DNA of 37,450 bases from Acidobacteriota bacterium (lineage in GTDB: Bacteria; Acidobacteriota; Vicinamibacteria; Vicinamibacterales; 2-12-FULL-66-21): positions 1-37,450 of the forward strand of contig QHWR01000021.1 in assembly GCA_003223835.1 (NCBI GenBank). The letters run 5' to 3'. The notes beneath the pieces are model-generated. The model was not told where the DNA came from. It saw only the letters and a program-made list of their open reading frames with translations, and searched no databases. The position numbers were made by a program, and so were the translations under genes. Position 1 is the stretch's first letter, and every line of letters starts with the position of its first letter. This document shows, piece by piece, positions 17,263 to 25,690 of this stretch.

Positions 17263-18462
17263 ATGCCGATTGGGACTGCCGTTCACGAGCGCACGTTCGC
17301 ACTGTGCGAAAGCCTGAACTACCGGGAGTGGTCCGGGTATTACGCGGTCAGCGCCTACGAGAGCCACCACGAGCACGAATACAACGCGATCCGCAACGCG
17401 GCGGCGTTGATCGACGTCTCGCCGCTGTTCAAGTATCTCGTAACGGGACGCGACGCCGCGCGGCTCGTCGATCGGCTGATCACGCGCGACGTCTCGAAGA
17501 TGGCGGTCGGCCAGGTGTTCTACACGCCGTGGTGCGACGAGCACGGCAAGGTCATCGACGACGGGACGGTGTCGCGGTTGAAGGAGCAGACGTTCCGGTG
17601 GACGGCGGCGGACCCGAGCCTCCGATGGTTCCGTCAGAACGCGGAGGGACTCGACGTCCTCGTCGACGACATTTCAGAGGAGGTCGCCGCGCTCGCGCTG
17701 CAGGGGCCGACGTCGGCGCGGCTGCTGCGCGCGGTGGCCCAGGCGAACCTCGACGCGTTGAAGTACTTCCGCGTCACGAGCGGCCGCATCGCGGGCGTCG
17801 ACGTCGACATCTCCCGCACGGGCTACACCGGCGACCTCGGCTACGAAATCTGGATGCCGGCGTCGAAAGCGATCCAGGTTTGGGACGCGCTCATCGAAGG
17901 CGGACGTCCGTTCGACGTGAAGCCCGCGGGGATGCTCGCGCTCGACGTCGCGCGGATCGAAGCGGGCCTCCTGCTGATCGAGGTCGACTTCTTCAGTTGC
18001 CGCAAGGCGATGATCGCCTCGCAGATGTATACACCGTACGAGATGAATCTCGGGCGGCTCGTGTCGCTCGACAAAGGACGGTTCGTCGGCCAGCAGGCGT
18101 TGCGCGAGGAGCACCGGCGCGGGCCCGCGCGCCAGGTCGTGGGCCTCGAGGTGAGCTGGACCGAGGTCGAGAAGATCTACGAGGATGTGGGGCTCGCGCC
18201 CGCCGTCGCCGCGACCGCGTCGCGCGTCGCGGTCCCGGTGCACGCGAGCGGACGTCAGGCGGGGAAGGCGACGTCAACGACGTGGTCGCCCGTGCTGAAG
18301 AAGATGATCGCGCTCGCGACGGTGGAACGTCCGCACTATGCCGATGGAACGAAGCTGCAGATGGAGTTCACGGTCGAGGCCGTGCGGCATCACGTCACCG
18401 CGACGGTGGTGAAGACGCCGTTCTTCAACCCGCCGAGAAAGACAGAAACGCCGCCACGGTGA
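17263..18462 (+). CDS. GcvT-family folate-binding protein (aminomethyltransferase/demethylase-like)
   Basis: A 399-aa protein of the T-protein fold that binds tetrahydrofolate and accepts one-carbon units. Segment GKVIDDGTVSRL (residues 95-106) keeps the conserved Asp pair of GcvT (VIDD). SRTGYTGDLGYEIW and GRFVGQQAL are further family blocks. No glycine-cleavage H or P protein is present, so it is probably not the glycine cleavage T-protein; stand-alone homologues act in demethylation of methylated amino acids or sulfonium compounds (DmdA-like). It is the only plus-strand gene between flavoproteins and a Rieske oxygenase. The start at 17263 fits a leaderless transcript. Its stop is followed immediately by a dispersed palindrome. 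The natural substrate is unknown. Confidence 0.85.
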   Translation: MPIGTAVHERTFALCESLNYREWSGYYAVSAYESHHEHEYNAIRNAAALIDVSPLFKYLVTGRDAARLVDRLITRDVSKMAVGQVFYTPWCDEHGKVIDDGTVSRLKEQTFRWTAADPSLRWFRQNAEGLDVLVDDISEEVAALALQGPTSARLLRAVAQANLDALKYFRVTSGRIAGVDVDISRTGYTGDLGYEIWMPASKAIQVWDALIEGGRPFDVKPAGMLALDVARIEAGLLLIEVDFFSCRKAMIASQMYTPYEMNLGRLVSLDKGRFVGQQALREEHRRGPARQVVGLEVSWTEVEKIYEDVGLAPAVAATASRVAVPVHASGRQAGKATSTTWSPVLKKMIALATVERPHYADGTKLQMEFTVEAVRHHVTATVVKTPFFNPPRKTETPPR

Positions 18463-18587
18463 TCTTCCGGCTGAAGCCGGAAGCCACGAACTTTATAGGG
18501 GGCAGCCAATTGCGTCTTTGTGGCTTCCGCCTGACGTTCGCGTCTTCTCGCCTGAGCGTATTGTGGCTTCCGCCTTCAGGCGGAAGA
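18463..18587. repeat. Inverted pair of REP-like palindromes between convergent genes, with a decayed third copy
   Basis: CTTCCGGCTGAAGCCGGAAG followed by CCACGAAC (18464-18491) points right. GTGGCTTCCGCCTTCAGG then CGGAAGATC (18564-18589) points left. Between them, near 18519-18533, lies a damaged copy beginning TTGTGGCTTCCGCCTGACG. The left copy starts at the GcvT-family stop; the right copy contains the Rieske stop (TGA at 18576-18578, minus). Confidence 0.88.
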
Positions 18588-19712
18588 TCGTTGATGAAAC
18601 TCGACGATGAAGCGATCGAACGCGTAGAGCAGGTCCTCGCGATTCGAGTACGGCCCCGGCACATACGCGGGTGAGGAGATGCCGGCCTGCGACAACTCGC
18701 AGACGTGCCAGTCCTGACGGTTCGTCAGATCCCAGAAGTCCACGCAATCGGATGGATTGAAACGCTCGCGCGCCAGCTCCGACGGCTGGAAGTGCCACTC
18801 GCAGATGTTGACCGTGCGGTCCGGCGCCATCGGCCAGAGGGAGTGCACCAGCATGTAGTCGGGGTGCAGGCTGAGGAGCATGTTCGGGAAGATCGCGTAG
18901 TAGTACACGCGACGGCGATCCTCCGGCGAGAGGCCCGGCAGAAACGCGCGCGGACACGAACCATCCATCGACAGCGTCTCGACCCCCGGCCGGAGATCCA
19001 TCCGGCCCCCCATGTAGGTCGGCCGCAGCGGCTCGTTCTCGCCGCTCAGATAATGCGACAGCTTGTTGAGCGCCGGGTGCAGGTTCGGACAGTGCAGACA
19101 CTCGTTGTAGTTCTGGATGATCAACTTCCAGTTGGCGCGGACGTCGTACACGATCCGCCGGCCCAGCCGCAGATCCTGCATGCGCCAGTCGCGGAACTTC
19201 GCGCACAGATCGCCGAGCTGCGCGCGGAGCGGCGGCGGATTATCGCGGAGTGTCACGAACACGTGTCCGTCCCATTCGTCCGCGTCAACCGCCAGCAGCG
19301 GATACTCGGCCTTGTCGAAGTGCGGAACTTCCTCCATGTGCGGCGCGCCGATCAGCCGCCCATCGAGATCGTACGTCCACGCGTGATACGGACATCGAAT
19401 GCTGCCGGCGAACTGCCCCACCTCCTCGCTGCAGATTCGCGTCCCGCGATGGCGGCAGACGTTGTGGAACGCGCGGAGGGTTCCCGACGCGCTGCGTGTG
19501 ACGACAATGTTGCGGCCGTTGATCTCCCGGACGAAGAACTGGCCCGGCCGTCCCGCCTGCTCCGAGCGCCCCGCGCAGACCCACATCCGTCCGAAGAGGC
19601 GATCCATTTCCGCGCGAAAGAGCGACGGGTCCGTGTAATAGCGCGCCGGAAGCGTGCGCGCCCCTTCGGGCATCACGTCGCGCGGTTTGACGACGATGTC
19701 GGGTTGACTCAT
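18576..19712 (-). CDS. Rieske non-heme iron oxygenase, large (alpha) subunit
   Basis: A 378-aa oxygenase of the ring-hydroxylating dioxygenase alpha-subunit family. The Rieske [2Fe-2S] ligands are C86 and H88 in NVCRHRG and C107 and H110 in RCPYHAW. The mononuclear iron site is visible as NYNECLHCPNLHP (E204, H207, H212), with the third ligand probably an Asp near residue 330 in the DCVDFWDL segment. The NYNECxHC pattern and length resemble glycine betaine, stachydrine or carnitine-type oxygenases, which remove an N-methyl group or hydroxylate the substrate, better than aromatic dioxygenases. No beta subunit and no reductase gene is nearby, so electrons must come from elsewhere. The last four residues and stop lie in a dispersed palindrome. 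Confidence 0.9.
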   Translation of the reverse strand: MSQPDIVVKPRDVMPEGARTLPARYYTDPSLFRAEMDRLFGRMWVCAGRSEQAGRPGQFFVREINGRNIVVTRSASGTLRAFHNVCRHRGTRICSEEVGQFAGSIRCPYHAWTYDLDGRLIGAPHMEEVPHFDKAEYPLLAVDADEWDGHVFVTLRDNPPPLRAQLGDLCAKFRDWRMQDLRLGRRIVYDVRANWKLIIQNYNECLHCPNLHPALNKLSHYLSGENEPLRPTYMGGRMDLRPGVETLSMDGSCPRAFLPGLSPEDRRRVYYYAIFPNMLLSLHPDYMLVHSLWPMAPDRTVNICEWHFQPSELARERFNPSDCVDFWDLTNRQDWHVCELSQAGISSPAYVPGPYSNREDLLYAFDRFIVEFHQRSSA

Positions 19713-19739
19713 GTCGGATGACGGGATGACGGATGATCA
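19711..19739. repeat. Short heptamer array ATGACGG between Rieske and permease genes
   Basis: Units ATGTCGG, ATGACGGG (one extra G), ATGACGG and ATGATCA. It occupies the divergent intergenic region and overlaps the Rieske start codon. Several in-frame ATGs in it make the permease start ambiguous. Confidence 0.7.
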
Positions 19740-19758
19740 TGATACAACCGTCCGCCTG

Positions 19759-21078
19759 ATGCCGGCTTCCACGGCCGCTCCCGACGGACCGTCGCTGCGG
19801 CGTGAACTCGGGCGGTGGGACCTGACCGCGATCGGCGTCAATCAGGTCATCGGCGGAGCGGTGTTCGCGCTGCCGGCGACGCTCGCGGCGCTCGCCGGCG
19901 CCTGGAGTCCGTTGCTCGTCGTGGCCGTCGGGTTCGCGTCGCTGTTGATCGCGGTCACCTTCGCGGAGGTGGGCAGCCGGTTCGATGCGACCGGCGGGCC
20001 GTACCTCTACACGCGCGCCGCGTTCGGCCGCTTCGCGGCGTTCGAAGTCGGGTGGATGCAGTGGTTCACGCGCGTCGCGAGCTGGGCGTCCGTGATCAAC
20101 GTGCTCGTGGCGTCGCTCGGCTTTTACTGGCCCGCGGTCACGACGGGCGCGCTGCGCTCCGCGCTCATCGCCGGCATCATCGCCGTGCTGACGACGATCA
20201 ACATCCTCGGCATCCGGCAGAGCGCCGTGGTCCTCAACACGCTCACGGCCGGCAAGCTCGCGCCGCTGGCAATCTTCATCGTCGCCGGCTTGCCCGCCGT
20301 CGCCGTCGCGCGTCTCGCGTTGGGCGCGGCGCCCGACGCCGCGTCGCTGTCCCGGAGCGCGCTCCTTCTGATCTTCGCGTTCGGCGGCTACGAGGTGGTT
20401 CCGGTGCCCGCCGGCGAGGCGAAAGATCCGCGCAGCGGCGTGCCGTTTGCGCTCGTGATCACGATCGTGACGGTCACAATCATTCTCGCGCTCGCGCAGG
20501 TCGTCTGTCTCGGCACGCTGCCGGCGCTGCCGTCTTCGAGGACGCCGCTGGCCGACGCGGCCGCCGTGTTCATGGGCGCCGGCGGCGCCGCGCTCATCAC
20601 GCTGGGCGCGGTGTTCTCGACGCTCGGCAACAACATGGGGCAGGCGCTCTCCGGTTCGCGCAGCCTGTTCGCGCTCGCGGAACAGCGTGACGTGCCCCGA
20701 CTCTTCGCGTTCATCCATCCGCGATTCCGCACGCCGGTCGTCGCGATCGTGACGACTGCCGCGGCGTCGCTTGGGCTCGCGCTGTCGGGGACGTTCGCGT
20801 CGATGGCGGCGGCGAGCGCGATCAGCCGCCTCGTCGTGTACGTCGCGACGTGCGCGGCGGCGCTGCAACTCCGCCGACCCAGCTTCAGGGAGACCGTGCG
20901 GCCGGCGACGTTCGTCGTCCCGCTCGGTCCCGCGATTCCCGCGCTGGCCATCGCGATCGCGCTCGCCATCCTGGCCGGCGCCACGTCTCTGCAGCTCACC
21001 GCGGGAGCCGCCGCACTGGCCGCGGGTGCGGTACTGTTCCTGCTCGCTACAATCGGCACGAAAGGAACTCGACCGTGA
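19759..21078 (+). CDS. APC-family amino acid/amine permease
   Basis: A 439-aa inner-membrane transporter with about 12 hydrophobic segments. The first helix carries the APC signature region (LTAIGVNQVIGGAVFALPAT, about residues 21-40), followed by AEVGSRFDATGGPYLYTRAA, the canonical loop between helices 2 and 3. IFAFGGYEVVPVPAGEAKDPRSGVPFAL is the equivalent of the conserved helix-6 region. The start at 19759 (MPASTAAPDG) is preferred to 19711, which lies in repeats. It is divergent from the Rieske gene, so it may import the substrate of that oxygenase. It ends in a GTGA overlap with the next gene. Substrate unknown. Confidence 0.85.
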   Translation: MPASTAAPDGPSLRRELGRWDLTAIGVNQVIGGAVFALPATLAALAGAWSPLLVVAVGFASLLIAVTFAEVGSRFDATGGPYLYTRAAFGRFAAFEVGWMQWFTRVASWASVINVLVASLGFYWPAVTTGALRSALIAGIIAVLTTINILGIRQSAVVLNTLTAGKLAPLAIFIVAGLPAVAVARLALGAAPDAASLSRSALLLIFAFGGYEVVPVPAGEAKDPRSGVPFALVITIVTVTIILALAQVVCLGTLPALPSSRTPLADAAAVFMGAGGAALITLGAVFSTLGNNMGQALSGSRSLFALAEQRDVPRLFAFIHPRFRTPVVAIVTTAAASLGLALSGTFASMAAASAISRLVVYVATCAAALQLRRPSFRETVRPATFVVPLGPAIPALAIAIALAILAGATSLQLTAGAAALAAGAVLFLLATIGTKGTRP

Positions 21079-21578
21079 AACACACTCGCGTCGCGCTCGC
21101 CGCACTTCTGCTCACCTGCGTCGCGCCCGTGGCAGCGGCACAGTCCGTCCTCTTCGTGGTCCGCCACGCGGAACGCGCGGACGCCGGCGAAAAGAGCATG
21201 AAGGGAGCCGATCCGTCGTTGTCTCCCGCGGGCGAATCACGTGCGCAGCGGCTCGCGAGCATTCTGCGATCCGAGCACATCAAAAAGATTTTCGTGACGG
21301 AATTCAAACGCACGCGTCAGACCGCCGAGCCGACAGCCAAAGCGCAGAGGGTCACGATCGAGACGACGCCGGCGAAGGACGTCGATGCGCTCATCGCGAA
21401 GCTGGCAGCGACCGATGGGCCGGCGCTCGTCGTGGGGCACTCGGACACGATCGCCGACATCTTGAAGGGTCTCGGTGTCAAGGAGAACGTCAGGATTGGC
21501 GACAAGGAGTACGACAACCTGTTCGTCGTGTTCCGGCCCGGGACGCGCAAACCGGCGCTCGTGAAGCTGCGCTACTGA
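21075..21578 (+). CDS. Exported histidine phosphatase (SixA/phosphoglycerate mutase-like)
   Basis: A 167-aa protein with a GTG start overlapping the permease stop (GTGA) and AAGGA eight bases upstream. The N-terminus MKHTRVALAALLLTCVAPVAAAQ is a clear signal peptide. The catalytic motif is VVRHAER (R30, H31), with the second arginine in RTRQTAEP and the second histidine in VVGHSD. It is at the small end of the superfamily, near SixA size, but SixA itself is cytoplasmic. A periplasmic phosphatase with an unknown phospho-substrate is the best reading. The last 7 bp overlap the convergent membrane-protein gene. Confidence 0.87.
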   Translation: MKHTRVALAALLLTCVAPVAAAQSVLFVVRHAERADAGEKSMKGADPSLSPAGESRAQRLASILRSEHIKKIFVTEFKRTRQTAEPTAKAQRVTIETTPAKDVDALIAKLAATDGPALVVGHSDTIADILKGLGVKENVRIGDKEYDNLFVVFRPGTRKPALVKLRY

Positions 21579-22336
21579 CCCGGCAGACTCTCGACGTCGA
21601 GTGTCAGAACGCCGTACTTCCAGACGCCCGCGGCAAACGCGAGGGGCATCAGGATGCCGAAGCCGAACATCGCGCCAGCGAGGATCGGCGCCCAGGGACC
21701 CGACGGCACGATGATGTGAACGAGCGGCGCCACGAGGACAGCGAGGATCCCGCCGGCCAGCTGACTCACGAACACGCCCAGCGTGGACACCCGCGCGGCC
21801 TCGATCTTCAGGTCTCGTACGCGCAGGCACGTCTTGTACAGGACCAGCAACCCCGCGAGCGGCATGACGACGCCGGCGAGCGCCATCAACGGGACGCCGA
21901 CGGCGAGCAGCGCGAGCATGTACGGAACCTCGAGCGCGTCGAGGCTCGGCGGCGCCAGCCACGCGAGCCAGAGTACGCCCATCGGCGCGACGAGGTACGC
22001 CGCCATCACCCACTCGCGGTGACGCCGCAGCCACGGCCGTCGCCACGGAAACACGAACGCGAAATGAAATAGCGCGACGCCGCCGATTGCCATCGCCACG
22101 AGCGTGGGCACGACGACCGGCCGGCTGATTATCGGGATTCCCTTCCAGTACTGCAGGCCCGGGCCCGCGTACGCGACCGCGCTCGTGAGGGCGACGGCGA
22201 GGAAGACGCGCGCCCGCTCGTCGCGAGGCGCGCGCGCGATGGCCGCGAGGCCGACCGCGAGATACGACACCGCCGCGATCGTCGAGGTCACCGCGTCGAA
22301 CAGCGTGACGGCCGGAGGCTGGAACACCTGATCCAT
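21572..22336 (-). CDS. Multi-pass membrane protein resembling a sensor 7TM input domain without an output domain
   Basis: A 254-aa protein with about seven or eight hydrophobic segments (for example [55 protein letters not shown]). The aromatic [13 protein letters not shown] block and overall layout recall the N-terminal membrane region of 7TM histidine kinases or diguanylate cyclases, but it stops after the last helix ([18 protein letters not shown]) with no kinase or GGDEF region. In many such kinases the GVLDVD-like segment leads straight into the output domain, so this may be a truncated sensor or a free-standing membrane protein. It converges on, and overlaps, the phosphatase gene by 7 bp. 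Confidence 0.7.
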   Translation of the reverse strand: MDQVFQPPAVTLFDAVTSTIAAVSYLAVGLAAIARAPRDERARVFLAVALTSAVAYAGPGLQYWKGIPIISRPVVVPTLVAMAIGGVALFHFAFVFPWRRPWLRRHREWVMAAYLVAPMGVLWLAWLAPPSLDALEVPYMLALLAVGVPLMALAGVVMPLAGLLVLYKTCLRVRDLKIEAARVSTLGVFVSQLAGGILAVLVAPLVHIIVPSGPWAPILAGAMFGFGILMPLAFAAGVWKYGVLTLDVESLPGQ

Positions 22337-22344
22337 TGTTGAAA

Positions 22345-22467
22345 GAATGCCGAATGCCGAATGACGAATGCCGAAAGGGTTCGAACTCGAACGGCGGTAA
22401 TGGCTCGATGCATTCTATTCAATGCGCATTCGGCATTCCGCATTCCGCATTCGTCATTCAGCATTCG
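22345..22467. repeat. Inverted heptamer arrays GAATGCC ... GCATTCG
   Basis: The left arm (22345-22372) is GAATGCC, GAATGCC, GAATGAC, GAATGCC. The right arm (22426-22467) is GCATTCG, GCATTCC, GCATTCC, GCATTCG, TCATTCA, GCATTCG, i.e. close to the reverse complement. About 53 bp lie between them. The pair could form a long stem. It fills the space between the divergent membrane-protein and amidohydrolase genes. Confidence 0.93.
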
Positions 22468-22495
22468 CTATGCTCTAATCCCGCATGCTCATTCT

Positions 22496-22535
22496 CAGGT
22501 TCCAGGGTTCTAGGGCTCCAGGGTTCTGAGGTTCT
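22496..22535. repeat. Octamer array AGGGTTCT
   Basis: Five 8-bp units: CAGGTTCC, AGGGTTCT, AGGGCTCC, AGGGTTCT, GAGGTTCT. It ends 4 bp before the amidohydrolase start codon, so it takes the place of the ribosome binding region, where AGG-rich units may serve as a Shine-Dalgarno sequence. Confidence 0.8.
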
Positions 22536-22539
22536 GATC

Positions 22540-23844
22540 ATGCGCAATTCATTTGTGTGTTCGATTGCAGCGCTGGGGGTCCTGCAGGCCGCGTTGTTTG
22601 CCCAGACGCCGCCCCGCGCGCGCGCGTCGCAGCAACCCCAGGCGAACGCGCCCGTCATCGTCCTGAAACCGGCGCGCGTGTTCGATGGCGACACGATGCA
22701 CGAAGGATGGACGGTCCGGGTTCACGGCGATCGCGTCGAGGCCGCGGGACCCGGGGCAGCGTCCGTCACGGCGGACCAGGTCATCGATCTGCCCGGGACG
22801 ACGTTGCTGCCGGGGCTCGTCGAGGGGCACTCGCACGTCCTGCTGCACCCCTACAACGAAACGACGTGGAACGATCAGGTCGCGCACGAATCGCTGGGCG
22901 TCCGCATCGCGCGGGCGACGAACCACCTGCGGGCGACGCTGCAGGCCGGCTTCACCACGATCCGCGATCTCGGAACCGAGGGAGCCGGCTACGCCGACGC
23001 CGAGCTGAAGCAGGCGGTGGAGCAGGGCATCATTCCAGGCCCGCGAATGCTCGTCTCGACCCGCGCCATCGTCGCGACGGGCAGCTACGGCCCCAAGGGC
23101 TTCTCGCTCGAGTGGCACGTCCCGCAGGGGGCGGAAGAAGCCGACGGCGATTCGCTCATCCGCATCGTCCGCGACCAGATCGGACACGGCGCGGACTGGA
23201 TCAAAATGTACGGCGATTATCGATGGGGCGCGCACGGCGAAGCGGCGCCGACGTTTTCGATCGACGAGCTGAAGCTCGCGGTCGAAACCGCGCGCAGCAG
23301 CGGACGTCCCGTCGTCGTCCATGCGACCACGCCGGAGGGGATGCGGCGTGCGGTCCTGGCCGGCGTCGAAACGATCGAGCACGGCGACGCGGGGACGCCG
23401 GAGGTCTTCAAACTGATGAAGGACCACAACGTCGCCCTGTGTCCCACGCTCGCGGCAGGGGACGCGACGAGCCAGTACGCCGGCTGGAAGAAGGGCGAGA
23501 CGGCCGAGCCGCAGGGCATCGCGCGCAAGCGCGCCAGCTTCAAGGCGGCGCTCGACGCGGGCGTCACGATCCTCAGCGGCAGCGACGTCGGCGTCTTCAC
23601 GCACGGCGACAACGCGCGCGAGCTGGAGCTGATGGTGAACTACGGGATGCCGCCGCTCGACGCGCTCAAGAGCGCGACATCCGTCGCCGCTCGCGTGCTG
23701 CACATGGACGGCCGGATCGGGCAGGTGAAGGAAGGAGCCCTCGCGGACCTCGTCGCGGTGGACGGCGATCCCACGCGCGACATCTCGGCGCTCCGGCGCG
23801 TGAAGTTCGTGATGAAGAACGGAACGATCTACAAGCCCAACTAG
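22540..23844 (+). CDS. Exported amidohydrolase, imidazolonepropionase/prolidase-like
   Basis: A 434-aa metallo-dependent hydrolase with a signal peptide ([22 protein letters not shown]). The start at 22540 is chosen for that signal; the frame is open back to 22336 but through repeats. Metal-site residues visible: H97 and H99 (EGHSHV), K222 in DWIKMYGD (likely the carboxylated lysine), H261 (VVHATT), H281 (IEHGDAG) and D349 (SGSDVG). This layout matches the exported Xaa-Pro dipeptidase-like amidohydrolases common in soil bacteria, which cleave N-acyl or peptide bonds of amino-acid derivatives. Its stop shares a CTAG with the stop of the convergent gene. Confidence 0.88.
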   Translation: MRNSFVCSIAALGVLQAALFAQTPPRARASQQPQANAPVIVLKPARVFDGDTMHEGWTVRVHGDRVEAAGPGAASVTADQVIDLPGTTLLPGLVEGHSHVLLHPYNETTWNDQVAHESLGVRIARATNHLRATLQAGFTTIRDLGTEGAGYADAELKQAVEQGIIPGPRMLVSTRAIVATGSYGPKGFSLEWHVPQGAEEADGDSLIRIVRDQIGHGADWIKMYGDYRWGAHGEAAPTFSIDELKLAVETARSSGRPVVVHATTPEGMRRAVLAGVETIEHGDAGTPEVFKLMKDHNVALCPTLAAGDATSQYAGWKKGETAEPQGIARKRASFKAALDAGVTILSGSDVGVFTHGDNARELELMVNYGMPPLDALKSATSVAARVLHMDGRIGQVKEGALADLVAVDGDPTRDISALRRVKFVMKNGTIYKPN

Positions 23845-25580
23845 TTCGTTCCGCGGTTCACCGCACGCTGATACACGATCTTCCCGTCGAAAATCGTCGC
23901 CGCGACGGTCGTCGTCGCGAGCCTGGCCGGCGGGCCCTCGAAGATGTCGTCGGAGAGGACGACGAGGTCGGCGAGCATGCCGGGCGCGATCACGCCTTTG
24001 CGGTGCTCGTCGAAGGATGCCCACGCGGCGTCGGACGTGAAGGCGTCGATCGCCCTCTTCAGCGCGAGGCGTTCATCCGCGAACCACCCGCCATCCGGGA
24101 GGCCATCCGCCGTCGTTCGGGTGACGGCGGCGTGGAGCGCGAGCATGGGGTCCATCGGCGCCGACGGCCAGTCGCTCCCGAACGCCAGCCGCCCCGACGC
24201 TTTCGCGAGGCTGTTCGCGGCCCAGCCGCGCGCCGCGCGCTCGGGTCCGAGCAGCCGTCCCCACAAATCGATCTCCGGCATGTGCGGCAGCGCGTGCGCC
24301 GGCTGCAGCGACGCGATGACGCCGAGCGCTCCGAAGCGCGCGAGATCGTCGGGCGCGACCAGCTCGGCGCGCTCGATTCGATGACGGCCTTCACGCGCGG
24401 CGCGGTCGCGGGTGCGGGCCGCCTGCTCGAGTGCGTCGAGCGCCATGCGCACCGCGGCGTCGCCGGTCGCGTTCGCCATCACCTGCCAGCCGTGCGCGTC
24501 CATCGCCTGCACGAAGCGATTCAGCTCGACGGCCTGCAGGCGCGGGACGCCGCCGTCCGATGCGCGGTTCGCGTACGGATCGATCATCGCGGCGGTCTGG
24601 GACTCGACGTCGCCGTCCACGTCGATCGTCACGGCGCCGCTTTTCAGCAGCGGATCGTCGCTGTATTCCCTCGAGATCGCCTCGAGCCGTTCGAGCAGCG
24701 CCGGCGACACCTTCGCGGGCGCGGCCACAGCCTCGTACACGCGCATCGTCAGCTCGTTCGCGCGCCGCGCCTCGTCGAACAGCGCGAGATCGTCCGCCGA
24801 TCCGCCGGCGTCCTGCACGCTCGTGACGCCATGCTCGTGAGCCACGGCGATCGCGGCGCGCAACGCGCGTGCGCGGTCCTCGCGCGTCGGCGCCGGCGCC
24901 GCTTTCCAGATCAGCGCGACGGCTCCTTCCTTCAACAGTCCTGTCGGAAGGCCAGTGCGCGCCTCTCTCACGATCGCGCCGTGTTTCGGATTCGGGGTGC
25001 GCCGCGCGATCTTCGCGGCTTCGAGCGCCTTCGTGTTCAGCCACGCGGACCGGCCGTCGGCCGAGAACATCACGGCGGGACGGTCGTCCGTCGCCGCGTC
25101 GAGCTGCTGTCGCGTCGGAAGCGAATCGCCGAACTGCCCGTACGTCCAGCCGCGGCCGACAATCCATCCGCGCTCGACGTGGGTTCCCGCCCACGCCGTC
25201 ACACGGTCCTGCAGTTCCTCGACGCCTTCCGCGCCGAGCAGGTTCACCTGGTCGAGGGCCAGACCCCCTTCGATGAAGTGGACGTGGGCGTCGTTGAAGC
25301 CGGGGAGGACGGCGGCCCCTTTCGCGTCAACGACCGTCGTCTGGGGCCGGCGGAGCCGCATGATTTCTCGCTCGCTCCCCACCCGCAGGATCTGGTTCCC
25401 CCGGACGGCCACGGCTTCCGCCATGGCCCCGGTCCGTTCGGCCGGGTAAACCCTCGCGTTATGAATAATGAGGTCCACCGGGCCGCTGCTGTCGTCGCGC
25501 TGGGCCCCGACGATGAGGCCAGCGATGAGCGTGGCCGCGACGATGGCAACGACGACGTACGTGGTGAGGCGGGCGGCCAT
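23841..25580 (-). CDS. Amidohydrolase 3 (YtcJ-like) family protein, membrane-anchored or exported
   Basis: A 579-aa protein beginning [20 protein letters not shown], one hydrophobic segment acting as signal or anchor. The start at 25580 has GGAGG at 6 bp. H99 and H101 in FNDAHVHF form the first metal motif; [38 protein letters not shown] and [13 protein letters not shown] are hallmark YtcJ-family blocks. Such proteins resemble N-substituted formamide deformylases, but their physiological substrates are mostly unknown. It is not homologous over its length to the other amidohydrolase, despite sharing the fold. It is divergent from the kinase gene and convergent with the preceding gene. Confidence 0.9.
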   Translation of the reverse strand: MAARLTTYVVVAIVAATLIAGLIVGAQRDDSSGPVDLIIHNARVYPAERTGAMAEAVAVRGNQILRVGSEREIMRLRRPQTTVVDAKGAAVLPGFNDAHVHFIEGGLALDQVNLLGAEGVEELQDRVTAWAGTHVERGWIVGRGWTYGQFGDSLPTRQQLDAATDDRPAVMFSADGRSAWLNTKALEAAKIARRTPNPKHGAIVREARTGLPTGLLKEGAVALIWKAAPAPTREDRARALRAAIAVAHEHGVTSVQDAGGSADDLALFDEARRANELTMRVYEAVAAPAKVSPALLERLEAISREYSDDPLLKSGAVTIDVDGDVESQTAAMIDPYANRASDGGVPRLQAVELNRFVQAMDAHGWQVMANATGDAAVRMALDALEQAARTRDRAAREGRHRIERAELVAPDDLARFGALGVIASLQPAHALPHMPEIDLWGRLLGPERAARGWAANSLAKASGRLAFGSDWPSAPMDPMLALHAAVTRTTADGLPDGGWFADERLALKRAIDAFTSDAAWASFDEHRKGVIAPGMLADLVVLSDDIFEGPPARLATTTVAATIFDGKIVYQRAVNRGTN

Positions 25581-25627
25581 GGTGCCTCCGGTCCAGCCCC
25601 GGCATTCTAGCACGCGGCCGGAACGCG

Positions 25628-25656
25628 TTGTCCCTGCAGGGATTTGGGGAGATAAT
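25628..25656 (+). promoter_or_regulatory. Sigma-70-type promoter for the kinase gene
   Basis: TTGTCC (25628-25633) and GATAAT (25651-25656) are separated by exactly 17 bp. The expected start point is about 25663, giving a leader of about 28 nt to the ATG at 25691. The promoter supports that ATG over the in-frame TTG at 25628 and ATG at 25655, which overlap it. Confidence 0.6.
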
Positions 25657-25690
25657 GCGCGATCAAGCGCTGCACGCTGGTACCGTGGCC

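Noticed and set aside
17263-18462. Glycine cleavage T-protein (gcvT)
   Set aside because: No gcvH or gcvP is adjacent; the context of a Rieske oxygenase and flavoproteins points to another folate-linked reaction.
22557-25610. A 1017-codon open frame on the plus strand across both amidohydrolase genes
   Set aside because: It is Arg/Gly-rich, lacks any family motif, and overlaps two genes with clear catalytic residues. Such frames are usual antisense or off-frame shadows in GC-rich DNA.
25628-25690. Upstream TTG (25628) or ATG (25655) as kinase start
   Set aside because: Both fall within the -35/-10 promoter hexamers, and the zinc ribbon of such kinases normally begins at the N-terminus, favouring 25691.
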